Source: Deltaproteobacteria bacterium (GTDB lineage: Bacteria; Myxococcota_A; Polyangia; JACPQR01). From it: 55,844 bases of DNA. The stretch lies in the NCBI GenBank assembly GCA_016190375.1, contig JACPQR010000177.1, forward strand, positions 1 to 55,844, given 5' to 3'. Below, piece after piece: positions 41,312 to 50,393 of this stretch. A model generated the notes under the pieces. That model was not told the DNA's origin and made no database searches. It worked only from the letters and a program-made list of their open reading frames with translations. A program made the translations under genes and the position numbers. The stretch's first letter is position 1; each line of letters starts with the position of its first letter.

Positions 41312-42937
41312 TCAAAGGGTCGCGTAGAGCCCCTCGAGGTAGGCCCTCTCGCGGTTGGACCGGGCCAGCTCGATCGCCCGCCGGCAGGCGATCCGAGCGG
41401 GCTCGCGCTGGCCGGTCAGAGCGAGCGCTCGCGCCCGGACCTCGAGCAGGGCCGCGTGCTCCGGAGCTCCGGCCGCCGTGGCGCGCTCGAGCAGGCGCAG
41501 AGCGCCGGCCCCGTCGCCGCGGACCAGCGCCTGCGAGGCGAGGTAAGCCCAGGCCTCGGCCCGCGAGGGCTCGAGCCTCCGCGCCGCTTCGAGGGCCCGG
41601 ATCCCCTCTCCGACCGCCCCGTCTCCCAGCCGGGCGATCCCGAGGGCGACGAGCGTGGCGTAGTCGCCCGGAGCCTCGCCGTCGAGGGCACGGCGCGCCG
41701 CGCGGTAGTCGCCCAGCGTCGCACGGGCGAGGGCGAGGCTTCGCCTCATCTCTGCGTCCGCCGGGTCCATCTCGAGCGCCTTCGTGCACGCGATCTCCGC
41801 CGAGCGCGCGTCGCCGGCGGCGAGCGCAGCGCGGCCGAGCAGTCGCTGGACGTCGATCCGATCACCCCACCGCGTGGCCGCTTTCTCCAGCGCTTCCTGG
41901 GCGCGCTCCGGCTGACCGCGCTCGAGGTAAAGCGGCGCGGCGGCGAAGAGGGCCTCCGGGGCGTCCGGCTCCGCGACCAGGGCCTGCTCCAGCGCCTCCA
42001 GTCCTCGCTCCCGATCGCCCGCCGCCATCCGGCACGTGCCGATCCCCGTCCACGCGAGCGCGCGCGGCTCGGGGTCGACTCGCTCGGCCGTGGCCCGCTC
42101 GAAGGCACGGACGGCAGCCACGCAATCGCCCCTCGATTGCAGCGCGGCTCCGATCGCCACCCACGCCAGCGCGTCATCCGGCTCCAGCTCGACGAGGCGG
42201 CGGTATGCCCGGAGCGAGCCCTCGAGGTCCCGAGCGCCGAGCCTTGCCTCGGCCAGGGCGCGCCAGACCCGCGGGCTCGAGGAGGCCTTCTGGGCGGCGC
42301 GTTCGAGCGCCTCGAGCTCCTTCGCCGGCCCGTCGGCGATGCCCACGGCGTGGGCGCGGCCCAAGAGAGCCGCGACATCGGCCGGCTCGCGGCCGAGGAG
42401 CCTCTCGTAGATCCGGATCGCCTCCCTGGGGCGCTCGTCCCCGAGCTCGAGCGCCGCGAGCTCCCGGCTGGCCACCGGGTCCGCGGGCCGGAGACGCTGG
42501 GCCTTCTCGTAGAAGGGCCTGGCCGCATCGAGGTCGCGGGCCGCGCCGTGGAGCCGGGCCGCCGCCAGGTGCGCCTCGTAGCTTCGCGGAGCGAGCGCCA
42601 GGGCCTTCGAGAGCGCCGCCCACGCCCGCCGCGCGTCCCCTGCCCCGGCACGCGCCGACCCGAGGGCCGTCCAGACTCGGGGATCCTTGGGCGCGACCCT
42701 GGCGGCGCGCTCGAGGACGACGACGGCTCCGGCCGCGTCGCCGTCGCGAAGGCGCGCCTTGCCTTCCGCGAGGAGAGTCGGTGCGTGCCTGGCGCTGCCG
42801 GGCCCCGTGCGATCCACGGCGAGCGCCCCGAGGATCACGATCGCGAGGACCGTCGCGACCGTGGCAATCCTGGCGCGCCGCCGTCCTCGGGACTTCCCTT
42901 GCCCGCGCGGACGCTCTGGTGTTATAGGCTCGCCCAC
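41312..42937 (-). CDS. TPR-repeat protein with N-terminal TM
   Basis: Protein of 541 residues: a short basic cytoplasmic tail, one TM helix (IATVATVLAIVILGALAV, about 24-41), then about 13-14 tandem TPR units to the end (for example WTALGSARAGAGDARRAWAAL and AYRRLVELEPDDALAWVAIG). TPR solenoids bind partner peptides; the exterior location suggests envelope assembly. GTG 42937 lies only 14 bp from the ATG of the divergent efp gene, and its first codons overlap the efp promoter. Confidence 0.7.
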   Translation of the reverse strand: MGEPITPERPRGQGKSRGRRRARIATVATVLAIVILGALAVDRTGPGSARHAPTLLAEGKARLRDGDAAGAVVVLERAARVAPKDPRVWTALGSARAGAGDARRAWAALSKALALAPRSYEAHLAAARLHGAARDLDAARPFYEKAQRLRPADPVASRELAALELGDERPREAIRIYERLLGREPADVAALLGRAHAVGIADGPAKELEALERAAQKASSSPRVWRALAEARLGARDLEGSLRAYRRLVELEPDDALAWVAIGAALQSRGDCVAAVRAFERATAERVDPEPRALAWTGIGTCRMAAGDRERGLEALEQALVAEPDAPEALFAAAPLYLERGQPERAQEALEKAATRWGDRIDVQRLLGRAALAAGDARSAEIACTKALEMDPADAEMRRSLALARATLGDYRAARRALDGEAPGDYATLVALGIARLGDGAVGEGIRALEAARRLEPSRAEAWAYLASQALVRGDGAGALRLLERATAAGAPEHAALLEVRARALALTGQREPARIACRRAIELARSNRERAYLEGLYATL

Positions 42938-42947
42938 TCGCTGGAGG
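42923..42947 (+). promoter_or_regulatory. efp promoter -10 (TATAGG) and SD, inside the divergent gene
   Basis: TATAGG (42923-42928) followed 23 nt later by ATG 42952, with TGGAGGG as SD at 42942-42948. The -10 falls within the first codons of the minus-strand TPR gene (GTG 42937), so efp transcription starts inside that gene. Confidence 0.5.
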
Positions 42948-42951
42948 GACC

Positions 42952-43515
42952 ATGTACGAGACCTCGGACATCCGCAAGGGCCTCAAGGTCACGATGGATG
43001 GCAAGCCCTTCATCGTGGTCGACTTCCAGCATGTCAAGCCCGGCAAGGGTCGCGCCTTCACCCGCACGAAGCTCAAGAACCTGATCTCGGGGGCCGTGCT
43101 CGAGAGGACCTTCTTCACGGGAGACAAGCTCGAGTCGGCGGAGCTCGAGGAGCACACGATGCAGTACCTGTACCCCGAGGGCGACAAGTTCGTCTTCATG
43201 AACACCGAGAACTACGAGCAGGTCACCCTGGATGGGGAGCAGGTCGGAGACGCGAAGGACTTCCTCTTGGACAACCTCGAGGTCCAGGTCCTCTTCTACG
43301 AGGGCCGGCCCATCTCCATCACGCTGCCGACGTTCGTCGAGATGCAGATCACGCATTGCGAGCCGGGCATTCGAGGCGACACCGCCAGCGGCACGACGAA
43401 GCCGGCCACGCTCTCCACCGGCAGGGCGATCCAGGTGCCTCTCTTCGTGGAAGATGGAGAGTGGGTCCGGATCGACACGCGCAACGGGGACTACGTGGAG
43501 CGCGTCAAGAGGTAG
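42952..43515 (+). CDS. efp: Elongation factor P
   Basis: Protein of 187 residues. It has the KOW-like N-domain with the modified loop VKPGKGRAFTR (K32 at the tip), the middle OB domain (AELEEHTMQYLYPEGDKFVFM) and a C-terminal OB domain with STGRAIQVPLFVEDGEWVRIDT. It stimulates peptide bond formation at polyproline stretches. The tip Lys and the adjacent epmA gene predict beta-lysylation. The SD GGAGGG is good. The stop overlaps the epmA start (TAGTG). Confidence 0.97.
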   Translation: MYETSDIRKGLKVTMDGKPFIVVDFQHVKPGKGRAFTRTKLKNLISGAVLERTFFTGDKLESAELEEHTMQYLYPEGDKFVFMNTENYEQVTLDGEQVGDAKDFLLDNLEVQVLFYEGRPISITLPTFVEMQITHCEPGIRGDTASGTTKPATLSTGRAIQVPLFVEDGEWVRIDTRNGDYVERVKR

Positions 43516-44414
43516 TGCCGGCATCGCCCCAGATCCTCGAGCTGCGGTCGCGCCTGCTCGGCGCGCTCCGAGCCTTCTTCGCCGCCCGCGGCTTCGTCGA
43601 GATCGATCCCCCCGTGCTCGTCCGGGCCCCCGCGCCGGAGCCGCACATCGACGCCGTCCCCGTCCGAGGAGGCTGGCTCCGGACGAGCCCCGAGCTGCAC
43701 ATGAAGCGCCTGCTGGCGCGCGGGCTGCCCAGGATCTACTCGATCGGCCCCTGCTTCCGAGCGGGAGAGCGAACGGCGCGCCACCGAGAGGAGTTCTGCC
43801 TCCTGGAGTGGTACCGCGCGGACGCCGACTACCGCGACCTGATGCTCGACGTCGAGCTCCTCTTGCGCCAGGCAGCGCAGGCTGCGATCGGCGGCGAGGT
43901 GTTCCGATATCAGGGCCGCGGAGTGGACCTCGGCATCGTGGAGCGCCGAACCGTGCGCGAGGCGCTGGCCACGGAGGCGGGCATCGCGGACCCCGACTCG
44001 CTCGACGACGACCGCTGGTCGGTCGCGATCGGTACGCAGGTCGAGCCGAAGCTGGGCCGCGGCCGCCTCACCATCCTCGCGGACTACCCGATCTCGCAGG
44101 GAGGACTCGCGCGCCGCCATCCCGACGATCCGCACACGGTCGAGCGCTTCGAGGCCTACGTGGAAGGGATCGAGCTCGCGAACGGATGGTCGGAGCTGAC
44201 CGACCCGGCCGAGCAGCGCGCCCGCTTCGAGCGCGACCGCGCCCGCCGCGCCGTGATGGGCAAGGACGACTACCCGCTCGACGAGGAGTTCCTGACCGAG
44301 CTGTCGAAAGTCGGCCGCGCCGCGGGCATCGCCCTGGGCGTCGACCGGCTGGTGATGCTGCTCGCGGACCGCGCCGAGATGGGCGACGTGCTGGCGTTCG
44401 ACGAGAGAGACTAG
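43515..44414 (+). CDS. epmA: EF-P--lysine ligase EpmA (GenX/PoxA)
   Basis: Protein of 299 residues, a class II lysyl-tRNA-synthetase-like catalytic core without an anticodon domain: FVEIDPPVLVRAPAPEPHID, then WLRTSPELHMKRLLARG (motif 1/2), FRAGERTARHREEFCLLEWYR (motif 2) and GIALGVDRLVMLL (motif 3). It activates (R)-beta-lysine and attaches it to EF-P Lys. GTG 43515 overlaps the efp stop by 1 nt. The usual partner EpmB (lysine 2,3-aminomutase) is not in the window. Convergent with mazG, sharing a CTAG stop. Confidence 0.95.
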   Translation: MPASPQILELRSRLLGALRAFFAARGFVEIDPPVLVRAPAPEPHIDAVPVRGGWLRTSPELHMKRLLARGLPRIYSIGPCFRAGERTARHREEFCLLEWYRADADYRDLMLDVELLLRQAAQAAIGGEVFRYQGRGVDLGIVERRTVREALATEAGIADPDSLDDDRWSVAIGTQVEPKLGRGRLTILADYPISQGGLARRHPDDPHTVERFEAYVEGIELANGWSELTDPAEQRARFERDRARRAVMGKDDYPLDEEFLTELSKVGRAAGIALGVDRLVMLLADRAEMGDVLAFDERD

Positions 44415-45193
44415 CGCTTCGCCTCGTCCCAGAGCGCGTCGAGCTCCTCGAGCGTGCACTCCTCGAGGGTCTTCCCGCGGGCCTCGACGGCCTCCTCGAT
44501 GTAGCCGAAGCGATCCTTGAACTTCCGGGTCGTCGCTCGAAGCGCGTCCTCGGGATTGACGCCCAGCTTGCGTGCGACGTTGACAACCGTGAACAGGACG
44601 TCGCCGATCTCGTCCTCGATGGCGGGGCGGTCGTCCGCCTCGATCGCCCGGTCGAGCTCGCCGACCTCCTCGTCCAGCTTGCGGCGGGCGTCGCGCGCGT
44701 CGGGCCAGTCGAAGCCGACCTGGGCCGCCTTCTCGGTCACGCGCGTCGCGGCGAGCAGCGCCGGGAGGCTCGCGGGCACACCGGCGAGCACACCCCGGGC
44801 GCTCCCCCTCTCCTCGGCCTTGAGCTTCTCCCAGTTGTCCTTCACCTGCTCCGGGGTCTCGGCGACCACCTCGCCGAAGACGTGAGGATGGCGGCGCTCG
44901 AGCTTCTCGCAGATGGCCGCGATCACGTCGTCCGGGCCGAACCAGCCCTTCGATCGCGCGATCTCGGACTGGAACACGACCTGAAGCAGCACGTCGCCGA
45001 GCTCCTCGCAGAGCGCTTCGTGGTCGTCCTCGTCGATCGCCTCGCAGACCTCGTAGGACTCCTCGATCAGATAGGCCTTCAGCGTCGCGAGCGTTTGCGC
45101 GCGGTCCCAGGGGCAGCCGTCGGGGGCCAGCAGCCGCTGCATCAGCCGCACGAGGAGCGGCAAGCTCTCCCCTGTTCTCGGGTCCGGGCGCAT
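44411..45193 (-). CDS. mazG: Nucleoside triphosphate pyrophosphohydrolase MazG
   Basis: Protein of 260 residues with two MazG domains: LLAPDGCPWDRAQTLATLKAYLIEESYEVCEAI (quoted in parts) with the EEx11-12ExxD metal cluster in ELGDVLLQVVFQSEIA, and the C-terminal copy EVGELDRAIEADDRPAIEDE then IGDVLFTVVNVARKLGVN. It hydrolyses NTPs to NMP and PPi, affecting housecleaning and stress survival. ATG 45193 has TATGAT ending 9 nt upstream and no SD. Confidence 0.95.
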   Translation of the reverse strand: MRPDPRTGESLPLLVRLMQRLLAPDGCPWDRAQTLATLKAYLIEESYEVCEAIDEDDHEALCEELGDVLLQVVFQSEIARSKGWFGPDDVIAAICEKLERRHPHVFGEVVAETPEQVKDNWEKLKAEERGSARGVLAGVPASLPALLAATRVTEKAAQVGFDWPDARDARRKLDEEVGELDRAIEADDRPAIEDEIGDVLFTVVNVARKLGVNPEDALRATTRKFKDRFGYIEEAVEARGKTLEECTLEELDALWDEAKR

Positions 45194-45202
45194 GGGGCTC
45201 GT

Positions 45203-45208
45203 ATCATA
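45203..45208 (-). promoter_or_regulatory. putative -10 (TATGAT) of mazG
   Basis: Minus-strand TATGAT ends 9 nt before ATG 45193; no SD, so a leaderless mRNA is predicted. Confidence 0.5.
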
Positions 45209-45239
45209 GCCCACAAAGCGATACGCTCCCCGCACACGA

Positions 45240-45683
45240 ATGCCATACACCGCTGGTCAAGAGATCGACGCGTTCTGCACGAGGTGCAAGATCGACAACG
45301 TCCACGTCATCATCGCCGTCTGGGAGGGCGCGGTGAAGAAGGTCCAGTGCCGATCCTGCAATCACTCCCACCTGTATCGCCGCCCGCACGCGGGCCGCGA
45401 CGACGCCCCGCGAGCCTCGCGCCCCCCCGCCCGCCGCTCGCGCCCGCCCGAGCCGACCCCGAGGGACAAGTGGATGCAGGCTCTGTCGGGACGGGACCTG
45501 AAGGCTGCCCGCCCCTACTCGATGGCCTCGACCTTCGAAGCCGGCGATCTCATCCAGCACTCGTCCTTCGGTGCGGGCCTCATCTCGCGGCTCGTCGCGC
45601 CGAACAAGATCGAGGTCGTCTTCGAAGAAGGCACGAAGGTCCTGATCCATGGGGACACGCACCCCCCTTCCAACCACGCGTAA
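45240..45683 (+). CDS. Zinc-ribbon protein with PcrA-type Tudor C-terminus
   Basis: Protein of 147 residues. The N-terminal zinc ribbon has CTRCKIDNVHVI and CRSCNHSHLY (two C-x2-C knuckles). A Pro/Arg-rich linker follows, then a C-terminal domain with FEAGDLIQHSSFGAGLISRL and KIEVVFEEGTKVLIHG. The latter matches the UvrD/PcrA C-terminal Tudor pattern ('GDrV.H..FG.G.v......v.v.F..G.k.L'), which in PcrA contacts RNA polymerase. I infer a nucleic-acid- or RNA-polymerase-associated protein. It overlaps the esterase gene start by 35 nt. Confidence 0.65.
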   Translation: MPYTAGQEIDAFCTRCKIDNVHVIIAVWEGAVKKVQCRSCNHSHLYRRPHAGRDDAPRASRPPARRSRPPEPTPRDKWMQALSGRDLKAARPYSMASTFEAGDLIQHSSFGAGLISRLVAPNKIEVVFEEGTKVLIHGDTHPPSNHA

Positions 45684-48501
45684 TTCCAGGCGTTACGGAC
45701 ACAACCGCGCGATCTGTTCCGCGGCGGCCGCCGCCGTCCTTCTTGCTCCCGCCTTCGCCGTCGCCGACGGCGAGCTGGCCTTCCGCCCCGGCCCCGACGG
45801 GGTCCTGTCGACCTGGCTGGCCGCGGGCCCCTTTCCCGCGCGCGGGACGAAGACCACGCCGGCCAGCTCCCTGGGCCGTCTCGGTGCAGCGACGCCGGAA
45901 CGAGGCGCGGCCGCCCAGACTCCGGATGGGACCCGGACGTGGATCGCGTTCGGCTCGCGCGGAGCCTGGACGAACCTGAAGGACCTCCCCGGCGGCGGCG
46001 AGGTCGCGTGGCTCTCGTGCGTCCTCGAGACCGAGCGGCCGACCCGAGGGGTTCTCTCGCTCGCGGTCAATCGCGGATCGACCGTCTGGCTCGGCGACAC
46101 GATCCTGTACCGCCGCACGGACGGCGGGTTGATCCGCCAGGACTTCGAGTACATCCCGTTCGATCTGCCCGCGGGCCGGACCGTGCTCAGGATGCGCGTC
46201 CCGAGGACCGCGCCGCGGAACTGGGGCGCTTTCGTTCGCTTGCTCGGCGCCGATCTCGCTCCGGCGCCGGAGATCACCGTGCGCCTGCCGGGCGTGGGCC
46301 TCGACGATTCGCTCGCGGCCTTCGCCGACGTGACGCTTCGCCGCGAGCCCACCTCGCGCGGCTTCGACCTCGTCGCCTCGGCCTCGTTCGCGGGCGGCGG
46401 ACCCGTGGCGACGGGTGTCCGCCTCGCCGTGGAAGTGGCGGGGACCGAGGCGGACGCGACGTTCGACGCGCCCGGCTCGGGCCGGGTGCTGCTCCACTGG
46501 GACCCGCCGCGCGACATGGTGACGAGCGCGCGCCTGACGCTTGGCGCGAGGAGCAGCCAGCTCCCGGTGGTCTATCGTGCTCGCCGGCACGAGGCCCTGC
46601 GCCTCGTGGCCGGGGCGCTCGCGCGAGCGGGCACCACCATCCCGCGGACCAGCCTCGACAGCGTCCTGTACAACGCCCAGCGCCTGACCGACCTCGTCGC
46701 CTCGGGCGACCTCGACCACACCCACCTCGACGACGTTGCTTCCGATCTCGTGCGGCTCGCCGAGGCCCTCGGCCGCGGTGAAGACCCCTACGCGACGGCG
46801 CGCGGCCCGCTGCGGCGGGCCTACCGGAGCTCGCTCGATGGCACGCTCCAGGACTACTCGCTGTACGTCCCGCCCAGCTATCGCACGGACCGCCGCTGGC
46901 CGCTCGTGATCACGCTTCACGGAATGCACGGCACCTCCCACCGCCAACTCCGTTACGTGTTCGGATTCGATCTCGACGACGGCGAGTCCAAGGAGCACGC
47001 GGAGCGGCACTTCCCCGCTCTGCCGAACCCCAACATGCTCGTCATGTCCGTCTTCGGTCGCGGCGACGCGAGCTACAAGAGCGCGGGCGAGGTCGATGTG
47101 ATGGACGCCATCTCGCAGGTCGGCGCGAGCTACCGCGTCGATCCCGACCGGATCTACGTCACCGGGCCCTCGATGGGAGGAATCGGCTCGGGCGGGATCC
47201 CGCTCAGGAACCCTGGCGTCTTCGCGGCGGCAAGCCCGCTGTGCGGGTACCACTCGTACCGCGTCTACAAGCAGGTCATCGGCCGGCCCCGACAGCCCTA
47301 CGAGGAGTTCCTCCTCGGCAACTTCTCGAACGCCGACTGGGCCGAGAACGGCGAGCACCTGCCCATGCGGGTCGTCCACGGCACGCGCGATCGCCCGGTG
47401 TCGTCCGAGGTGCTCGTAAAGCGCTACGAGGCGCTGCGCTACCGCGTGCGCTACGACCTGCTCGAGGCCGGACACAACGTCTGGGGCGCCACCTACGAGC
47501 GCGGCGGGATCTTCGACTGGTTCCGCCCGCTCGTGCGCGACGGGCTGGCGCGGCACGTGCTCCTCAAGAGCTCGAGGCTGCGGCACAGGACGAACAGGTG
47601 GGTCACGATCGACGATGCGCGCGACTACGGCGCCTGGGTAGAGCTCGAGGCCACGGCGCGCGAGGGGAACCGCATCGAGGTCCGCACGGCCAACGTGGAC
47701 GCCTTCACCCTCACGCCGCGGCCGCCGCTCGTCGACCTCTCCGGGCCAGTCCTGGTCTCGATCGACGGCGCTCCGGCCGCCCCAGTCGCGCCGGGGCGAC
47801 CGCTGTCCTTCGTGCGCTCCGGTGCCGCCTTCGTCCCTGGTCGCGGCCCTGGTCCCGGGCGCAAGCGGCCCGGTCTCGCCGGCCCCATCCACGACATGCA
47901 GTACGAACCGGTGACCTTCGTCTACGGAACGCGCGATCCGGCGCAGACCGCGATCAACCGGCACATCGCGGAGAAGCTCAGGGAGGTCCGCGACAACGCC
48001 ACGGCCATCTACCCGGTCGTTGCCGACACGGACCTCGACCCGCGCGACGTCGCGACCCGCTCGCTCGCGCTGATCGGGAACCCCTCCTCGAACTCGGTCC
48101 TCGCCCGCATCCAGGATCGACTGCCGATCCGCTGGGACGGCGGGGCAATCGTCGTCGGATCTCGGAGGCACGAGGGGCCGGCGATAGGCACGATGTTCGT
48201 CTACCCGAACCCGGAGAACCCGGAGCGCTACGTCCTCGTGGTCGGCGGGACGGACGCGATGGGGACGGCGTACTCGGATCACCTTCCCGAGCTCGTCCCC
48301 GACTGGGTGGTCTTCGACCGCGGAGTCCTGCCGGCGCAAGGCGAGGTCCTCATTGCCGACGGCTCGCTGCGGGATGCGGGCTTCTTCGACGACGAGTGGC
48401 GCCTCAGCGACGCGGCGCGCTGGACGCGCCCGACCTCGAGCGCCGGCGCCGCCTCGGTAGGGGCCGAGGAGGAGACCGAGAGCGAGGCGGAGACCGAGTG
48501 A
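45649..48501 (+). CDS. Large exported alpha/beta-hydrolase (esterase/peptidase-like)
   Basis: Protein of 950 residues with an Arg-containing signal (RRYGHNRAICSAAAAAVLLA, cleavage after AVA). The N-terminal beta sandwich (about 60-300) is followed by an alpha/beta-hydrolase: VPPSYRTDRRWPLVITLHGM (oxyanion), YVTGPSMGGIGSG (S508), HGTRDRPVS (D581) and LEAGHNVWG (H609). The region after about 640 is a beta domain, and the protein ends in a Glu-rich acidic tail. The catalytic triad is complete; similar proteins are annotated as PHB-depolymerase/feruloyl-esterase-like or prolyl-oligopeptidase-like. ATG 45649 overlaps the preceding gene. Substrate unknown. Confidence 0.75.
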   Translation: MGTRTPLPTTRNSRRYGHNRAICSAAAAAVLLAPAFAVADGELAFRPGPDGVLSTWLAAGPFPARGTKTTPASSLGRLGAATPERGAAAQTPDGTRTWIAFGSRGAWTNLKDLPGGGEVAWLSCVLETERPTRGVLSLAVNRGSTVWLGDTILYRRTDGGLIRQDFEYIPFDLPAGRTVLRMRVPRTAPRNWGAFVRLLGADLAPAPEITVRLPGVGLDDSLAAFADVTLRREPTSRGFDLVASASFAGGGPVATGVRLAVEVAGTEADATFDAPGSGRVLLHWDPPRDMVTSARLTLGARSSQLPVVYRARRHEALRLVAGALARAGTTIPRTSLDSVLYNAQRLTDLVASGDLDHTHLDDVASDLVRLAEALGRGEDPYATARGPLRRAYRSSLDGTLQDYSLYVPPSYRTDRRWPLVITLHGMHGTSHRQLRYVFGFDLDDGESKEHAERHFPALPNPNMLVMSVFGRGDASYKSAGEVDVMDAISQVGASYRVDPDRIYVTGPSMGGIGSGGIPLRNPGVFAAASPLCGYHSYRVYKQVIGRPRQPYEEFLLGNFSNADWAENGEHLPMRVVHGTRDRPVSSEVLVKRYEALRYRVRYDLLEAGHNVWGATYERGGIFDWFRPLVRDGLARHVLLKSSRLRHRTNRWVTIDDARDYGAWVELEATAREGNRIEVRTANVDAFTLTPRPPLVDLSGPVLVSIDGAPAAPVAPGRPLSFVRSGAAFVPGRGPGPGRKRPGLAGPIHDMQYEPVTFVYGTRDPAQTAINRHIAEKLREVRDNATAIYPVVADTDLDPRDVATRSLALIGNPSSNSVLARIQDRLPIRWDGGAIVVGSRRHEGPAIGTMFVYPNPENPERYVLVVGGTDAMGTAYSDHLPELVPDWVVFDRGVLPAQGEVLIADGSLRDAGFFDDEWRLSDAARWTRPTSSAGAASVGAEEETESEAETE

Positions 48502-48516
48502 CCCGGGAAACGGTGG

Positions 48517-48522
48517 TATAGA
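48517..48522 (+). promoter_or_regulatory. putative -10 (TATAGA) of the methyltransferase/MTHFR gene
   Basis: TATAGA ends 9 nt before ATG 48532; no SD. Same hexamer as larE. Confidence 0.45.
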
Positions 48523-48531
48523 TTCCTCCCG

Positions 48532-50385
48532 ATGGCAGACACGCGCATTCCGTTCCGGCAGGCGATGAAGGGGCTGCTCGTCTTCGACGGCGCGATGGGG
48601 TCGCTCCTGTACGAGCGCGGCGTCTTCGTCACACAGAACTTCGAGCAGCTCAACGTCGCACGCCCGGAGATCGTGCGGAAGATCCACGACGACTACGTGA
48701 CGGCGGGGGCGGACGTCATCGAGACCAACACCTTCGGGGCGAACGCGTTCCGGCTCGACCGGCACGGCCTGGGCGGCGAGGTTCGGTCCTACAACCTCGC
48801 GGGCGCGCGGCTCGCGCGCGAGTCGGCGGGGACCGCCGCGTACGTCGCGGGCTCCGTGGGGCCGACGGGTCTCGTTCCCGGCGTGGCGGCGGAAGCCGAG
48901 CTGCGGCGTGCGCGCGAGACGTTCGAGGAGCAGGCCGCGGCGCTCGTCGAGGGCGGCGCGGACGTCCTCGTCCTCGAGACGTTCCGGCACCTCGACGAGA
49001 TCCGGATCGCGATCGAGGCCGCCCTGTCTGCGGCGCCTGGGACCCCGATCCTCGCATCCATGACCTTCGACACCACGGAGACCGTCGGCGACGGCTCGGG
49101 CCCCGAGCACGTCGCGAAGTGCCTCAGGGACTGGGGCGTCGACGCGGTCGGGGTCAACTGCGGCGATGGTCCGCAGCTCTCCCTCGCCGTCGCCGAACGG
49201 ATGCGCGTCGCCGGGCTTCCCTTGAGCGTCATGCCGAACGCGGGGCTCCCGAGGAACATCGACGGGCGGCTCCTGTACATGGCGACGCCCGAGTACTTCG
49301 ACGTCTTCGCGCGGCGCACCGTCCAGGCCGGCGCGAAGATGATAGGCGGGTGCTGCGGAACCACGCCGGAGCACGTCAGATGGATGGCCAAGTCCGCGCG
49401 AATGCTCGGTGGTCACTCGATCGAGGTGACGCCGGCGAGCCCGCCGACGACGGATGAGGTCTGGATCGGCGCACAGCCGACTCCCCTGGAGGAGCGAAGC
49501 GCTTTCGCGGCCAAGGTCGCCCGGGGCCGCTTCGTGGTCTCGGTCGAGGTGAACCCCGCCCCCGGTCTCGATCCGACCAAGGCGCTCGAAGGGGCGAAGA
49601 TGCTCGTCGACGCGGGCGTCGACATCGTCAACGTGGCCGACGGTCCGCGCGCAACGGCGCGCATGTCGAACCTCGCCTTCGCGACGCTCCTCGTGAACCG
49701 CTACGGGATCGAGCCGCTCCTGCACATCTGCGGTCGCGACCGGAACCTTCTGGGTCAGATGGCCCACCTGCTCGGCGCCCACGCCGTGGGCCTGAGGAAC
49801 CTCGTCGTCATCACGGGTGATCCGCCCAAGATCGGCGACTACCCGGAGGCCACCGCGGTCTACGACCTCGACTCGATCGGGCTGCTCCAGATGGCGAGCA
49901 ACATGAACCGCGGCGTCGATCCCGCCGGAAGGCCCCTGCCCGGCGGCAAGACCTCGTTCTGCCTCGCCACGGGGCTCGAGCCCGGCGCGGCGGATCTCGA
50001 CAGGGAGATCCGAAGGCTGGAGCAGAAACGCGCCGCGGGCGCGGACCTGATCATGACGCAGCCCGTCTTCCACCAGGACCTGCTCGAGAAGGTGCTGGGC
50101 CGCATCGCGCACCTCGGGATGCCGGTCATGGTCGGCGTCCTTCCGCTCGTCAGCTACAAGAACGCCGAGTTCCTGCACAACGAGGTGCCCGGGATGCAGA
50201 TCCCGGAGGAGATCCGCGACCGCATGCGCAAGGCGGCCGGCGGCGCCGAGGCCCGCAAGGAAGGAGTCCGGATCGCTCGCGAGATGCTGTTCGCGGTCCG
50301 CGAGCGGGTCCAGGGGGCCTACCTCATGCCGCCGCTCGGCCGCTACGAGCTCGCGCTCGAGGTCCTCGACGGCCTGGCGAAGTGA
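48532..50385 (+). CDS. Bifunctional homocysteine S-methyltransferase/methylene-THF reductase (YitJ-like)
   Basis: Protein of 617 residues. The N-terminal domain (about 1-300) is a homocysteine methyltransferase barrel with LLVFDGAMGSLLYERG, ETNTFGANAFRL and the zinc cysteines C210 (GVNCGDG), C274 and C275 (GGCCGTTPEH). The C-terminal domain (about 325-617) is MTHFR-like: RFVVSVEVNPAPGLDPTKAL, LLHICGRDRN, NLVVITGDPPK, MTQPVFHQ and MPVMVGVLPL. The fusion would couple reduction of methylene-THF to methionine synthesis. It is likely a leaderless mRNA from TATAGA. Confidence 0.93.
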   Translation: MADTRIPFRQAMKGLLVFDGAMGSLLYERGVFVTQNFEQLNVARPEIVRKIHDDYVTAGADVIETNTFGANAFRLDRHGLGGEVRSYNLAGARLARESAGTAAYVAGSVGPTGLVPGVAAEAELRRARETFEEQAAALVEGGADVLVLETFRHLDEIRIAIEAALSAAPGTPILASMTFDTTETVGDGSGPEHVAKCLRDWGVDAVGVNCGDGPQLSLAVAERMRVAGLPLSVMPNAGLPRNIDGRLLYMATPEYFDVFARRTVQAGAKMIGGCCGTTPEHVRWMAKSARMLGGHSIEVTPASPPTTDEVWIGAQPTPLEERSAFAAKVARGRFVVSVEVNPAPGLDPTKALEGAKMLVDAGVDIVNVADGPRATARMSNLAFATLLVNRYGIEPLLHICGRDRNLLGQMAHLLGAHAVGLRNLVVITGDPPKIGDYPEATAVYDLDSIGLLQMASNMNRGVDPAGRPLPGGKTSFCLATGLEPGAADLDREIRRLEQKRAAGADLIMTQPVFHQDLLEKVLGRIAHLGMPVMVGVLPLVSYKNAEFLHNEVPGMQIPEEIRDRMRKAAGGAEARKEGVRIAREMLFAVRERVQGAYLMPPLGRYELALEVLDGLAK

Positions 50386-50393
50386 CCGCTACA

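Noticed and set aside
45580..50178. Very long minus-strand open frame opposite the esterase and methyltransferase genes
   Set aside because: It is a GC-driven antisense shadow; the plus-strand frames have complete catalytic motifs.
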